From Streptomyces sp. NBC_01314 (GTDB lineage: Bacteria > Actinomycetota > Actinomycetes > Streptomycetales > Streptomycetaceae): 64,000 bases of DNA. Position 1 is the stretch's first letter. Each line of letters starts with the position of its first letter. Made by a program: the position numbers and the translations under genes. The DNA is taken from positions 3,596,001 to 3,660,000 of the forward strand of contig NZ_CP108394.1 in the NCBI RefSeq assembly GCF_041435215.1, given 5' to 3'. Below the pieces are notes generated by a model. It had not been told where the DNA came from and did not search any database. It worked only from the letters and a program-made list of their open reading frames with translations. This document shows positions 28,423-39,683 of this stretch, in pieces.

Positions 28423-30012
28423 TCAGACCAGGTTCACCGAGCGGGCGGACGTCGCGCCGATCTCCTCCGCGACCTCCACGAGCACCGGCTGGGGAACCGT
28501 GTCGTCGACGGTCAGCACGGCGAGCGCCTCGCCGCCCGCCGTGGAGCGGGCCACCTGCATACCGGCGATGTTGATCCCGGCCTCGCCGAAGATCCGGCCG
28601 ACGGTGCCGACGACACCGGGACGGTCGACGTAGCTGAGGACGACCATGTGGTCGGCGAGCGCGAGGTCCACGTCGTACTCACCGACCGCGACGATCTTCT
28701 GGTGGTGCTTCGGCCCGGCCAGCGTGCCGGACACCGACACCTCCTCACCACTGCTGAGCGTGCCGCGCACGGTGACGACGTTGCGGTGGTCGGGCGACTC
28801 GGAGCTGGTGGTCAGCCGGACCTCGACGCCACGCTCCTGGGCGAACAGCGGAGCGTTGACGTACGACACCGTCTCGTCGACGACGTCCTCGAAGACGCCC
28901 TTGAGGGCGGACAGCTCCAGCACCTTCACGTCGTGCTGGGTGATCTCGCCGTACACCTCGACGTCGAGGCGGACGGCGACCTCACCGGCCAGCGCGGTGA
29001 AGATCCGGCCGAGACGCTCGGCGAGCGGCAGGCCCGGCTTGACGTCCTCGGCGATGACACCGCCCTGCACGTTCACCGCGTCCGGGACCAGCTCACCGGC
29101 GAGGGCGAGGCGGACGGAACGGGCGACCGCGATGCCCGCCTTCTCCTGAGCCTCGTCGGTGGAGGCGCCCAGGTGCGGGGTGCAGACGACCTCGTCCAGC
29201 TCGAACAGCGGCGAGTCGGTGCACGGCTCCTTGGCGTACACGTCGAGGCCCGCGCCCGCGACCCGGCCCTCCTTGAGCGCCGAGTACAGCGCGGCCTCGT
29301 CGACGATCCCACCGCGCGCGGCGTTGACGATGCGCACCGACGGCTTGACCTTGCGCAGCGCCTCGTCGCCGATGAGACCGACCGTCTCGGGGGTCTTCGG
29401 CAGGTGGACGGTGATGAAGTCGGAGACCTCGAGGAGCTCGTCCAGCGTCAGGACCTTCACGCCCATCTGCGCGGCGCGCGCGGGCTGCACGTAGGGGTCG
29501 TAGGCGACGACCTTCATGCCGAAGGCGGACATGCGCTGGGCCACCAGGGCACCGATACGGCCGAGGCCCACGACACCGAGGGTCTTCTCGGCCAGCTCCA
29601 CGCCCGTGTACTTGCTGCGCTTCCACTCGCCGTTCTTCAGCGCCGTGTTCGCCTGCGGGATGTGGCGGGCGGTGGCGAGGAGCAGACCACAGGCCAGCTC
29701 GGCGGCGGTCACGATGTTCGAGGTGGGTGCGTTGACGACCATCACGCCGGCCTTGGTGGCGGCGGAGACGTCCACGTTGTCCAGGCCGACGCCGGCGCGC
29801 GCGACGACCTTCAGCTTCTTCGCGGCGGCGATCGCCTCGGCGTCGACCTTGGTGGCCGAGCGGATGAGAATGGCGTCGACGTCTGCGATGGCCGGGAGCA
29901 GTACGGCTCGGTCCGCTCCGTTGACGTTCCGGATCTCGAAGTCCGGGCCCAGCGCGTCGACGGTGGCGGGCGACAGCTCTTCAGCGATCAGTACGACTGG
30001 TTTCGAGCTCAC
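28423..30012 (-). CDS. serA: D-3-phosphoglycerate dehydrogenase
   Basis: This 529-residue enzyme is the first of serine biosynthesis, oxidising 3-phosphoglycerate with NAD. The Rossmann motif is LGVVGLGRIGALVAQRM. Catalytic residues are Arg in NAARGGIVDE, Glu in VYAKEPC and His in CTPHLGAST. After the catalytic core come an intervening domain and a C-terminal ACT domain (VLSYVDRPGVVGTVGRIFGE), the long actinobacterial form inhibited by serine. The GTG at 30012 has GAGGA upstream. It lies directly downstream of ilvC, separated by a hairpin. Confidence 0.96.
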   Translation of the reverse strand: MSSKPVVLIAEELSPATVDALGPDFEIRNVNGADRAVLLPAIADVDAILIRSATKVDAEAIAAAKKLKVVARAGVGLDNVDVSAATKAGVMVVNAPTSNIVTAAELACGLLLATARHIPQANTALKNGEWKRSKYTGVELAEKTLGVVGLGRIGALVAQRMSAFGMKVVAYDPYVQPARAAQMGVKVLTLDELLEVSDFITVHLPKTPETVGLIGDEALRKVKPSVRIVNAARGGIVDEAALYSALKEGRVAGAGLDVYAKEPCTDSPLFELDEVVCTPHLGASTDEAQEKAGIAVARSVRLALAGELVPDAVNVQGGVIAEDVKPGLPLAERLGRIFTALAGEVAVRLDVEVYGEITQHDVKVLELSALKGVFEDVVDETVSYVNAPLFAQERGVEVRLTTSSESPDHRNVVTVRGTLSSGEEVSVSGTLAGPKHHQKIVAVGEYDVDLALADHMVVLSYVDRPGVVGTVGRIFGEAGINIAGMQVARSTAGGEALAVLTVDDTVPQPVLVEVAEEIGATSARSVNLV

Positions 30013-30222
30013 GTGAGTCCTCACAAGTCCAATGCTGCGGACGGCCGTCCCGACGGCCGCAGGCGGTGGAGGGGAGTGACACCCGGAATTCCCCGGTGTC
30101 GCTGGGCGCGTGGAAGACGCACGACGCTGTGGGCCTGACGCGTATGTAGTGCAGCAGTGTAGTGGCGCCGGGGGCGTCGCCTCACGCCACTGCGGAAGGA
30201 TCACCCGGACGTGAAACAAGGC

Positions 30223-30257
30223 CGGCCGTGGCACCGGGTGAAACCCCGCCACGGCCG
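30223..30257 (-). terminator. Hairpin after ilvC
   Basis: The 10-bp arms CGGCCGTGGC and GCCACGGCCG flank a 15-base loop and are followed on the minus strand by a T-rich stretch. It probably ends the ilvBNC transcript before serA. Confidence 0.7.
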
Positions 30258-30268
30258 ACCTCACAAGG

Positions 30269-31916
<1,648 letters not shown>

Positions 31917-31937
31917 GTCTCGTTCAGTCTCTCTCGC

Positions 31938-33791
31938 TCAGTCGTCTTCGTTGTCGCCGAAGTCGGGGCGGACGTCCCGGGCGGCCATGATCGTGTCGTT
32001 CGAGGTGCCTGCGGCGACCATCGGCCACACCATCGCGTCCTCGTGGACGATGAAGTCGACGACGACCGGGCGGTCGTTGATCGAGTTCGCCTCCTCGATG
32101 ACCTTGTCGAGGTCGTCCGGGGACTCGCAGCGGATCGCATAGCAGCCCATGGCCTCGGAGAGCTTCACGAAGTCGGGGACGCGGGTGCCGCGGGCGTTCG
32201 GATTGACGTCGTCCGGGCCGCTGTGCAGGACGGTGTTGGAGTACCGCTGGTTGTAGAACAGGGTCTGCCACTGGCGGACCATCCCGAGGGCGCCGTTGTT
32301 GATGATGGCGACCTTGATCGGGATGTTGTTCAGCGCGCAGGTGGTGAGTTCCTGGTTGGTCATCTGGAAGCAGCCGTCGCCGTCGATCGCCCAGACGGTC
32401 TGCGCCGGGGCTCCGGCCTTGGCGCCCATGGCGGCCGGGACCGCGTACCCCATCGTTCCGGCGCCGCCGGAGTTCAGCCAGGTGGCGGGCTTCTCGTACT
32501 GGATGAAGTGGGCGGCCCACATCTGGTGCTGGCCGACGCCCGCCGTGAAGATGGTGCCCTCGGGGGCGAGCTGTCCGATGCGCTCGATGACCTGCTGCGG
32601 GGAGAGCGAGCCGTCGGCCGGCTGGTCGTAGCCGAGCGGGTAGGTCTCGCGCCAGCGGTTGAGGTCCTTCCACCAAGCGGTGTAGTCGCCCTGGCCGCCC
32701 TCGCTGTGCTCCTTCTGCACGGCCTGGATCAGATCGGCGACGACCTCGCGGGCGTCACCGACGATCGGCACGTCGGCGGTGCGGTTCTTGCCGATCTCGG
32801 CCGGGTCGATGTCCGCGTGGACGATCTTGGCGAACGGCGCGAAGCTGTCCAGCTTGCCCGTGACCCGGTCGTCGAAGCGGGCACCGAGGGCGACGATCAG
32901 GTCGGCCTTCTGCAGTGCGGTGACGGCGGCCACGGAGCCGTGCATACCGGGCATGCCCAGGTGCTGCGGGTGGCTGTCGGGGAACGCGCCGAGCGCCATC
33001 AGGGTGGTGGTGACGGGCGCGCCGGTCAGCTCGGCCAGCACCTTCAGCTCGGCCGTCGCGTGCGCCTTGAGGACGCCGCCGCCGACGTACAGGACGGGCC
33101 GCTTGGCGGCGGTGATCAGCTTGGCGGCCTCGCGGATCTGCTTGGCGTGCGGCTTGGTCACCGGGCGGTAGCCGGGCAGGTCCATGGTCGGCGGCCAGCT
33201 GAAGGTGGTCTTCGCCTGGAGGATGTCCTTGGGGATGTCGACCAGGACCGGGCCCGGGCGGCCGGTGGAGGCGATGTGGAACGCCTCCGCGATCGCCCGG
33301 GGGATGTCCTCCGCCTTGGTGACCAGGTAGCTGTGCTTGGTGATCGGCATGGTGATGCCGACGATGTCCGCCTCCTGGAAGGCGTCCGTACCGATCGCCT
33401 TCGACGCGACCTGCCCGGTGATCGCGACCAGCGGCACGGAGTCCATGTGCGCGTCCGCGATCGGGGTGACGAGGTTCGTGGCGCCCGGCCCGGACGTCGC
33501 CATGCACACCCCGACCTTGCCGGTGGCCTGCGCGTAACCGGTGGCCGCGTGGCCGGCGCCCTGCTCGTGGCGGACCAGCACATGATGCACCCGCTTGGAG
33601 TCCATCATCGGGTCGTACGCCGGCAGGATGGTGCCGCCGGGGATGCCGAATACCGTGTCGGCCCCGACCTCCTCGAGAGAGCGGATGAGGGACTGCGCAC
33701 CCGTGACGTGCTCGACGGGGGTGGACGGTCCTCCGGATCGGGGCCGCGGCTGCGGATGGTGGGCCCCGGTGGCCTGCTCGGTCATCGGCAT
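31938..33791 (-). CDS. ilvB: Acetolactate synthase large (catalytic) subunit
   Basis: This 617-residue TPP-, FAD- and Mg-dependent enzyme makes acetolactate or acetohydroxybutyrate, the first common step to Val, Leu and Ile. The catalytic Glu is in [30 protein letters not shown] to [13 protein letters not shown] is the TPP-Mg motif, and [15 protein letters not shown] matches the FAD/central domain. The ATG at 33791 starts after a 166-base leader carrying a terminator and a leader-peptide gene, so it is attenuation-controlled. It heads the ilvBNC operon. Confidence 0.96.
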   Translation of the reverse strand: MPMTEQATGAHHPQPRPRSGGPSTPVEHVTGAQSLIRSLEEVGADTVFGIPGGTILPAYDPMMDSKRVHHVLVRHEQGAGHAATGYAQATGKVGVCMATSGPGATNLVTPIADAHMDSVPLVAITGQVASKAIGTDAFQEADIVGITMPITKHSYLVTKAEDIPRAIAEAFHIASTGRPGPVLVDIPKDILQAKTTFSWPPTMDLPGYRPVTKPHAKQIREAAKLITAAKRPVLYVGGGVLKAHATAELKVLAELTGAPVTTTLMALGAFPDSHPQHLGMPGMHGSVAAVTALQKADLIVALGARFDDRVTGKLDSFAPFAKIVHADIDPAEIGKNRTADVPIVGDAREVVADLIQAVQKEHSEGGQGDYTAWWKDLNRWRETYPLGYDQPADGSLSPQQVIERIGQLAPEGTIFTAGVGQHQMWAAHFIQYEKPATWLNSGGAGTMGYAVPAAMGAKAGAPAQTVWAIDGDGCFQMTNQELTTCALNNIPIKVAIINNGALGMVRQWQTLFYNQRYSNTVLHSGPDDVNPNARGTRVPDFVKLSEAMGCYAIRCESPDDLDKVIEEANSINDRPVVVDFIVHEDAMVWPMVAAGTSNDTIMAARDVRPDFGDNEDD

Positions 33792-33866
33792 TCTCTTCTC
33801 GATGCTGAGGGTGTTTTGCGAGGTTCGTGCGGTGTGCGGCTAGCGTCTGACTGGTGCCCGTGCAAC

Positions 33867-33901
33867 AAAAAACCCCTCCTTGCCACGAGGCAAGCGAGGG
33901 G
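33867..33901 (-). terminator. Attenuator terminator before ilvB
   Basis: On the minus strand CCCCTCGCTTGCC pairs with GGCAAGGAGGGG (one bulge) around a TCGT loop, then TTTTTT. It lies between the leader peptide and the ilvB start, where it would cut the ilvBNC message unless an antiterminator forms. Confidence 0.88.
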
Positions 33902-33957
33902 AGCGCGTCGGGTACGGTCGCTGGGGATTACGGATCACCGTCCGGTGGGTCCCAGCT

Positions 33958-33999
33958 TCAGCCGACGCGCTTTCCAAGTACGAGGATTCGGGTGCGCAT
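33958..33999 (-). CDS. ilvB leader peptide (13 residues)
   Basis: ATG at 33999 encodes MRTRILVLGKRVG and stops at 33958. The run Ile-Leu-Val-Leu reads all three branched-chain amino acids, with unusual codons GTA and CTT for this genome. It ends 57 bases before the attenuator stem. Stalling when charged Ile, Leu or Val tRNA is scarce would favour antitermination. Such ilvB leaders are known in actinobacteria. Confidence 0.88.
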   Translation of the reverse strand: MRTRILVLGKRVG

Positions 34000-34053
34000 G
34001 GCAATGACCCTCTCCCCGGCGCGCACCGTGTGTCAAGTGGGTGGGATGGGAGT

Positions 34054-34066
34054 CTCACTATGTGAG
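34054..34066. promoter_or_regulatory. Palindrome CTCACTATGTGAG upstream of the ilvB leader
   Basis: The 5-bp arms CTCAC and GTGAG flank TAT. It lies 55 bases upstream of the leader ATG, near a TTGACA hexamer (34031-34036 on the minus strand). It is a candidate operator, for example for an IclR-type leucine regulator (NdgR/AreB class), which is known to act on ilvB and leuCD in Streptomyces. The assignment is inferred. Confidence 0.45.
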
Positions 34067-34137
34067 CGATGGGCACTTCCGCCTCCGTGGACAGCGATCA
34101 CCCACTTGTGTACACCCCCGCGCCCGTCCATGCGCGC

Positions 34138-37100
34138 TCACCTCCGGGGCGCCATGGTCGGCGCCGAGGCCACGACGCGCCCCTCCGGTTCTCTCGTGCC
34201 ACCCGCGAACGCGGGTTCCGCCGGTCCCGAGGGCACCGGAAAGTGCCCGAGGGACAGGGCCCGGCGGAGGCGGTACTCGTCGAGCGGTCCGGAGAAGGCG
34301 GCGCCCTGGCCGTGGGTACAGCCCATCGCGCGCAGGGCGACGACCTGCTCGGGCAGATCCACTCCGTCGGCCACGGACTGCAGCCCCAGGTCGTCGGCGA
34401 TGCGCAGCAGCCCACGCGTGATCTTCTGCAGCCGCGTGGACTCCACGATCCCCTCGACGAGGCCGCGGTCCAGCTTCAGTACGTCGACGGGAAGCCGGCG
34501 CAGGGCCGTGATCGCCGCGTGGCCGCTGCCGAGGCCGTCCAGGGCGATCCGGACACCGAGGCGGCGAAGGTGGTTCAGCCGACGCTCCAGCTCGTCCAGT
34601 GGGCCCTTCAGCTCGGTGTCGGACAACTCGACGACCAGGGAGCCGGAGGGCAGCCCGTGACGGGCCAGGAGCATCTCGACCGAGCCGGGGGGCAGTGAGC
34701 GGTCCAGCAGGCGCCGGGCGCTCATCCGCACGGACACCGGTACGTTCAGGCCGCTGGTGAGGCGGTCGGCGGCCTGCTCGACCGCCTGCTCCAGCATCCA
34801 GCGGCCCAGCTCCGCGGTCTTCTCGCTGTCCTCGGAAACCCGTAGGAACTCGGCGGGCGTGAAGAGCACCCCCTGGGACGAGCGCCAGCGGGCCGCGGTC
34901 GCGACCGACGAGATCCGGCCGGTCTCCAGCTCCACCACGGGCTGGTTCAGCAGCATGAACTCGCCGTCGTGCAGCGCGGCCCGCAGCCGGGTGGCCAGCT
35001 CGGCCTTGCGTACGACGTCCTGCTGCATCTGCGGCTTGTACAGCTCGACGCGGCCCTTGCCGGACGCCTTGGCCCGGTACATGGCGAGGTCGGCGTTGCG
35101 CAGCAGCTCGCCCGCACCGAGGCCCGGCTCGGCGAACGAGACGCCGATGGAGGCGGCGACCCGTACATCGTTGCCGCCGATGGTGTAGGGCTGCGAGAGG
35201 GCGATCCGGAGCCGGTCGGCGAGCTCCAGGATGTGCTGTTCCCGGGCGGTGCGGTCGCGGGAGCCGTCCCCGACGATGAGAGCGGCGAACTCGTCGCCGC
35301 CGAGGCGGGAGGCGGTGTCGCCCTGCCGGACGGCGTCCTGGAGTCTGCGGGCGGCCTGGACGAGCAGCTCGTCCCCGGCCTGGTGCCCGATCGTGTCGTT
35401 GACGGCCTTGAAGCCGTCGAGGTCGATGAAGAGGACAGCCGTGTTGCGCAGGGCGGCCCCGCGGTCGGAGGAGCGGCGGCCGGAGAGCGCCTGCTGGACG
35501 CGCTTGGTGAACAGGGCGCGGTTGGGCAGGTCGGTGAGCGGATCGTGCTCGGCGTTGTGCTGCAGCTGGGCCTGCAGACGCACTCTTTCGGTCACGTCCC
35601 GGCTGTTGAGGATGAGGCCGCCGTGGTGGCGGTTGACCGTGGACTCCACGTTCAGCCAGCCACCCCCACTCCCGGCTTGGCTCGAGCGGGAGGTGCCCCC
35701 ACCGCCGGCCTTGAAGCGGCACTCGATGCGGGTGGTGGGCTCCTCGGCCGGGCTGGCGGCGAGGAAGCGTCGCACCTCGTGGACGACGCAGCCGAGGTCC
35801 TCGGGGTGGATGATCGAGGCCAGCTCCTTGCCGACGAGGTCCTCCGCAGGGCGGCCGTAGACCCCGGCGGCGGCCGGGCTGACGTAGCGGAGGATGCCGT
35901 TCGGTGCGGCGATCATGATGACGTCGCTGGAGCCCTGCACCAGGGAGCGGAAGTGGTTCTCCTTCTGGGCCAGTTCCTGGGTGAGGGTGATGTTGTCGAG
36001 GAGCATGATGCCCTGGCGCACGACGAGGGCGAGCACGACGGTGCAGGCGGTGATGAGCACCACGCGGTCGACCCTGCGGCCGTTGAGGACGTTGTAGAGG
36101 ATGCCCAGGGTGCAGACGGCGGCGGCCAGGTAGGGAGTGAGCGCGGCCAGGGAACCGGCCATGGGGCGGGTGGCCGGATTGTGACTGTCACCTCCTCCCT
36201 GGAGGAGCACATGCATGTGTCCTCCCTGTGGTCCGTCGTGCCGGTGGCCCGGCTGGACCTCGTGACGGTGGCCCGGCTGCACCTCGTGGCGCTGGCCCGG
36301 GATGTGTTCGTGCACCACGCGCGCGTGCCCGCCCTCGTCCGGCTGTCCGTGCCGCTGACCGGTCCAGGGGGCGTAGGCGAGGAGCAGGGAGCCCGCGAAC
36401 CAGCCGGCGTCGAGGAGCTGGCCGGAGCGGTAGCTGGTGTGCAGCAGGGGCGAGGTGAACAGGGCGTCGCACATCACGGTGAGCGCGAGGGCGCCGATCG
36501 CGGTGTTCACCGCGGAGCGGTGCATGGAGGAGCGGCGGAAGTGCAGCGCGAGCACCATGCTGACCAGGGCGATGTCGAGCAGCGGGTAGGCCAGCGAGAG
36601 CGCCGTGTGCGCGGTGTCGGAGTCGTCGAGCTGGGCGGTCTGGGCGAGCGCGAGGCTCCAGGAGAGGGTGACCAGGGAGCCGCCGATGAGCCAGGAGTCC
36701 AGCGCCAGGCAGACCCAGCCGGCCCTGGTCACGGGCCTCTTGGCCAGCACCAGCAGGCCGACGATGGCGGGTGGCGCGAAGCAGAGGAAGAACAGGTCCG
36801 CGTAGCTCGGCTCGGGCACGGGCCGCTCCAGGACGACCTCGTACCACCCCCAGACGCCGTTGCCCAGGGCCGCCATGGCGGAGGAGAGGGCGAACAGCAG
36901 CCAGGCGGGCCGAAAGCGGCTGCGGCGGCGGCGCGCGTAGCGGAAACAGGAGACGGCGGCCGCGGCGGCGGCGGCGCTGAGCCCGAAGTCGCCCATGACG
37001 AGGGCGACCTGCTCATTGCCCCAGCCGAACGCGGCGCCGACGGCGTAGGCCGCGCAGAGCAGGGCGAGGACGAGCTGGGCCCGCAGGCTCGCGCCACGGC

Positions 37101-37200
37101 GGGCGGGCGCCCGCCCGCCGGGCAGCGGCGGACCGGACACCGGCTTGGCCGCCCGGAACGTGGGGCTCAGCGTGGAGGCGGAGGACTGGCGGGTGCTCAC
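34138..37200 (-). CDS. cdgF: CdgF-like membrane PAS-GGDEF-EAL protein with degenerate EAL
   Basis: This protein of about 1,020 residues starts at the GTG at 37200 (AGGGAG 5 bases upstream); a longer version from 37509 has a poor ribosome site. Eight or so membrane helices span residues 40-390, interrupted by a His-rich loop (GHRHEVQPGHRH). A PAS domain follows (SLVQGSSDVIMIAAPNGILRY). The GGDEF domain is intact (TASRLGGDEFAALI), so diguanylate cyclase activity is possible. The EAL domain has lost key residues: VATAARW for EALVRW, DGLGSG for DDFGTG, ADGVD for AEGVE. Position beside ilvB and architecture match CdgF (SCO5511). Confidence 0.88.
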   Translation of the reverse strand: MSTRQSSASTLSPTFRAAKPVSGPPLPGGRAPARRGASLRAQLVLALLCAAYAVGAAFGWGNEQVALVMGDFGLSAAAAAAAVSCFRYARRRRSRFRPAWLLFALSSAMAALGNGVWGWYEVVLERPVPEPSYADLFFLCFAPPAIVGLLVLAKRPVTRAGWVCLALDSWLIGGSLVTLSWSLALAQTAQLDDSDTAHTALSLAYPLLDIALVSMVLALHFRRSSMHRSAVNTAIGALALTVMCDALFTSPLLHTSYRSGQLLDAGWFAGSLLLAYAPWTGQRHGQPDEGGHARVVHEHIPGQRHEVQPGHRHEVQPGHRHDGPQGGHMHVLLQGGGDSHNPATRPMAGSLAALTPYLAAAVCTLGILYNVLNGRRVDRVVLITACTVVLALVVRQGIMLLDNITLTQELAQKENHFRSLVQGSSDVIMIAAPNGILRYVSPAAAGVYGRPAEDLVGKELASIIHPEDLGCVVHEVRRFLAASPAEEPTTRIECRFKAGGGGTSRSSQAGSGGGWLNVESTVNRHHGGLILNSRDVTERVRLQAQLQHNAEHDPLTDLPNRALFTKRVQQALSGRRSSDRGAALRNTAVLFIDLDGFKAVNDTIGHQAGDELLVQAARRLQDAVRQGDTASRLGGDEFAALIVGDGSRDRTAREQHILELADRLRIALSQPYTIGGNDVRVAASIGVSFAEPGLGAGELLRNADLAMYRAKASGKGRVELYKPQMQQDVVRKAELATRLRAALHDGEFMLLNQPVVELETGRISSVATAARWRSSQGVLFTPAEFLRVSEDSEKTAELGRWMLEQAVEQAADRLTSGLNVPVSVRMSARRLLDRSLPPGSVEMLLARHGLPSGSLVVELSDTELKGPLDELERRLNHLRRLGVRIALDGLGSGHAAITALRRLPVDVLKLDRGLVEGIVESTRLQKITRGLLRIADDLGLQSVADGVDLPEQVVALRAMGCTHGQGAAFSGPLDEYRLRRALSLGHFPVPSGPAEPAFAGGTREPEGRVVASAPTMAPRR

Positions 37201-37406
37201 CGGGTCTCCCTGATGAGCGCCGCTCCCGTGTCCCTCTGGTCCCGGTGCGTCGGGTGGGCGTGCTTTCTGCGGTTGCTGTGCCTGCGGTGATGACCGTGAC
37301 CGCTGTGGCCGCCGTGGCTCCCGTGCGGGTGCCTCCGCGTCGCAGCTCGCCAGGGCCGCCGTCGGCGACTCCGCCGCGTCGGATCGTTCGTCCATAGGCC
37401 GTGCAT
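37197..37406 (-). CDS. Possible small His/Arg-rich protein coupled to cdgF
   Basis: This 69-residue frame from an ATG at 37406 has a GGGGG-rich site upstream. Its TGA overlaps the cdgF GTG (GTGA), the usual sign of coupling. The middle reads HPHGSHGGHSGHGHHRRH, a potential metal-binding run. G/C at third positions is high (about 58 of 69 codons) across it, although the longer cdgF frame is equally biased at its start. It may simply be leader sequence, and confidence is low. Confidence 0.3.
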   Translation of the reverse strand: MHGLWTNDPTRRSRRRRPWRAATRRHPHGSHGGHSGHGHHRRHSNRRKHAHPTHRDQRDTGAALIRETR

Positions 37407-37591
37407 CGCCCGTCGCCCCCCTCGCTGTCTCAAGTCCGTCCCCGGCGCCGAACGGTGCGCGGCGCAGCCCCTGTCGGGACGATACACCAGTCTCGTCACT
37501 CAGGGACATAGCTCCTCTACGCTCCGTGACCACCTCTGGCAACACGAGCACGTTCCGCTTCCGAAGGAACGCGGAGGGTGCCCGAAGTGGA

Positions 37592-38593
37592 TTACACGTC
37601 GTCCGTCTCGCCCGTCGTAAGGACCACGTTGCGCAGTGGTTCACGGTTCACGAATCGTCCCAACTGGTCCACCAGCAGCCTTTTGGCACGCGGCAGGAAG
37701 GCCGACGTGGGGCCGCCGACGTGCGGGCTGATGAGGACCCCGGGCGCGCGCCAGAGCGGGTGCCCCGGCGGCAGCGGCTCCGGGTCGGTGACGTCGAGTG
37801 CCGCGGTGATGCGTCCGCCGTCCAGTTCCGCGAGCAGCGCCTTGGTGTCGACGACGCCTCCGCGGGCAACATTCACCAGGAGGGCCCCGTCCTTCATGCG
37901 GGCCAGGAAATCGGCGTTGACCAGGCCTTTCGTCTGTTCCGTGAGAGGAGTGGACAGGATCACGACATCCGCCTGCGGCAACAGGGAGGGCAGTTCGGTG
38001 AACGAATGCACCGGTCCGCGCGCCGTGGTGCGCTCAGAGCGCGCGACGCGCGCCACCCGCGCCACATCGAAGGGCACGAGCCGGTCCTCGATGGCGGCGC
38101 CGATCGCCCCGTAGCCGACGATCAGGACCGTCCGGTCGGCGAGCGCGGGACGGAAGTCGCCCTGCCAGCGCTCCTGTTGCTGGGCCCGCACGAAGTCGGG
38201 GACGCCGCGCAGCGAGGCGAGGGTCAGGGTGAGCGCGAGCTCGGCCGTGCTGGCCTCGTGCACTCCACGCGCGTTGCACAGCTGCACCCCGGGAGCGAGC
38301 ACCGACAGCCGGGTCAGGACGTCGTCGACGCCCGCCGTGAGCGTCTGGACCACCCGCAGGTTCCGCATGTGCTCCAGCGGGTTCACCTTCACCGGCCAGC
38401 GCTTCATGTAGGGCACCACGTACAGGACGCAGTCCGCGGGGTCGCCCGGATAAGGCTGTGTGCCGTCGTCACCGCCGTCCCAGAAAAGGTAGCGGGGACC
38501 CGGTGGGAGCCCCTCGATCTCGTCCGGTGGGATGGGGAGCCACACCTCGGCGGTCACGTCCGCGGTCGGGGCGGCAGTCGCTTCAGGAGTCAT
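37592..38593 (-). CDS. D-isomer-specific 2-hydroxyacid dehydrogenase
   Basis: This 333-residue NAD(P)-dependent reductase or dehydrogenase has the Rossmann motif TVLIVGYGAIGAAIEDRL. Arg lies in NVARGGVVDTKALL, Glu in VTDPEPLPPGHPLW and His in ISPHVGG, completing the catalytic set. It is of the glyoxylate/hydroxypyruvate-reductase-like group and not SerA, as it lacks an ACT domain. The ATG at 38593 opens MTPEATAAPTADVTAEVWLP. It is divergent from the aldo/keto reductase gene. The substrate is not predictable. Confidence 0.9.
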   Translation of the reverse strand: MTPEATAAPTADVTAEVWLPIPPDEIEGLPPGPRYLFWDGGDDGTQPYPGDPADCVLYVVPYMKRWPVKVNPLEHMRNLRVVQTLTAGVDDVLTRLSVLAPGVQLCNARGVHEASTAELALTLTLASLRGVPDFVRAQQQERWQGDFRPALADRTVLIVGYGAIGAAIEDRLVPFDVARVARVARSERTTARGPVHSFTELPSLLPQADVVILSTPLTEQTKGLVNADFLARMKDGALLVNVARGGVVDTKALLAELDGGRITAALDVTDPEPLPPGHPLWRAPGVLISPHVGGPTSAFLPRAKRLLVDQLGRFVNREPLRNVVLTTGETDDV

Positions 38594-38667
38594 GCCCGGA
38601 GGCTATGTCAGGTACCCGGCACGGCAGAGGTTAGGTTGGGGGTCGGGAGAGGGAGGGTCACGACCAG

Positions 38668-39666
38668 GTGGAGCGCAGGACGATCGGCGCGGCGACGCTC
38701 GAGGTGGGGGCTGTAGGGCTCGGGTGCATGCCGATGAGCTGGGCGTACACCGGGTCGCGGCAACGGGGCGACGAGTCGATGCGGACGGTGCACCGCGCGC
38801 TCGACCTCGGCACCACACTGCTGGACACGGCCGACATGTACGGCCCCTTCACCAACGAGCTGCTGGTGGGCCGGGTGCTGAAGGAGCGCCGCGCGGAGGC
38901 CTTCGTCTCCACCAAGGTGGGCCTGCTGGTGGGTGAGCAGCACATCGTGGCCAACGGCCGCCCCGGTTATGTGCGACGTGCCTGCGACGCCTCGCTGCGC
39001 CGGCTCCAGACCGACGTCATCGATCTCTACCAGCTCCACCGGGCGGACCCCGAGGTTCCCGTGGAGGAGACGTGGGGCGCGATGGCGGAACTCGTACAGG
39101 CCGGGAAGGTAAGGGCGTTGGGCCTGTGCGCGGTGGGCGCGCGGGCGGGGCGCCGGTCGGGCGCGGGTATGTACGACACCACGATCCGCCAGCTCCGGCG
39201 GGTCCAGCAGGTCTTCCCGGTGAGCGCCGTGCAGGCGGAGCTGTCGGTCTGGTCGCGTGAGGCCCTGGACTCCCTTCTCCCCTGGTGCGTGGCCCGCGGT
39301 ATCGGCTTCCTCGCCGCCATGCCCCTGGGGAATGGTTTCCTCACCGGCACCCTGACGCCCGGTGGGGGCTTCGAGCGCGACGACCTCCGCGCCCGCCACC
39401 CCCGCTTCACCGCCGACATGATGGCCGCCAACCAGCCCCTCGTCGTCTGCCTCCGCCGCGTCGCGGCCCGTCACGGGGGGACCGTGACCCCTGCTCAGGT
39501 CGCCCTCGCCTGGGTCCTGTCCCTCGGCCCGCACGTGGTCCCGGTGCCGGGCACCAAGCAGGCACGCTGGGTGACGGAGAACGCGGCCGCCCACGCCCTG
39601 CGCCTCACGGCCGAGGATCTGGCAGAGGTGGCGGGACTTCCTCCCGCGCTTGGATCCTGGGACTGA
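38668..39666 (+). CDS. Aldo/keto reductase
   Basis: This 332-residue NADPH-dependent TIM-barrel oxidoreductase has the catalytic tetrad Asp in LLDTADMYG, Tyr in the same motif, Lys in FVSTKVG and His in LYQLHRADPEVPVEET. The cofactor end VVPVPGTKQARWVTENAAA is typical of the YakC/AKR13-like group. The GTG at 38668 has GGGAGGG upstream. It is divergent from the hydroxyacid dehydrogenase. The physiological substrate is unknown. Confidence 0.9.
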   Translation: MERRTIGAATLEVGAVGLGCMPMSWAYTGSRQRGDESMRTVHRALDLGTTLLDTADMYGPFTNELLVGRVLKERRAEAFVSTKVGLLVGEQHIVANGRPGYVRRACDASLRRLQTDVIDLYQLHRADPEVPVEETWGAMAELVQAGKVRALGLCAVGARAGRRSGAGMYDTTIRQLRRVQQVFPVSAVQAELSVWSREALDSLLPWCVARGIGFLAAMPLGNGFLTGTLTPGGGFERDDLRARHPRFTADMMAANQPLVVCLRRVAARHGGTVTPAQVALAWVLSLGPHVVPVPGTKQARWVTENAAAHALRLTAEDLAEVAGLPPALGSWD

Positions 39667-39683
39667 GGGGACGACGGCCGGCC

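Noticed and set aside
37207..37509. cdgF starting at the ATG at 37509
   Set aside because: The ribosome site is only 2 bases from the ATG and the added 100 residues are low-complexity. The GTG at 37200 has a well-spaced site.
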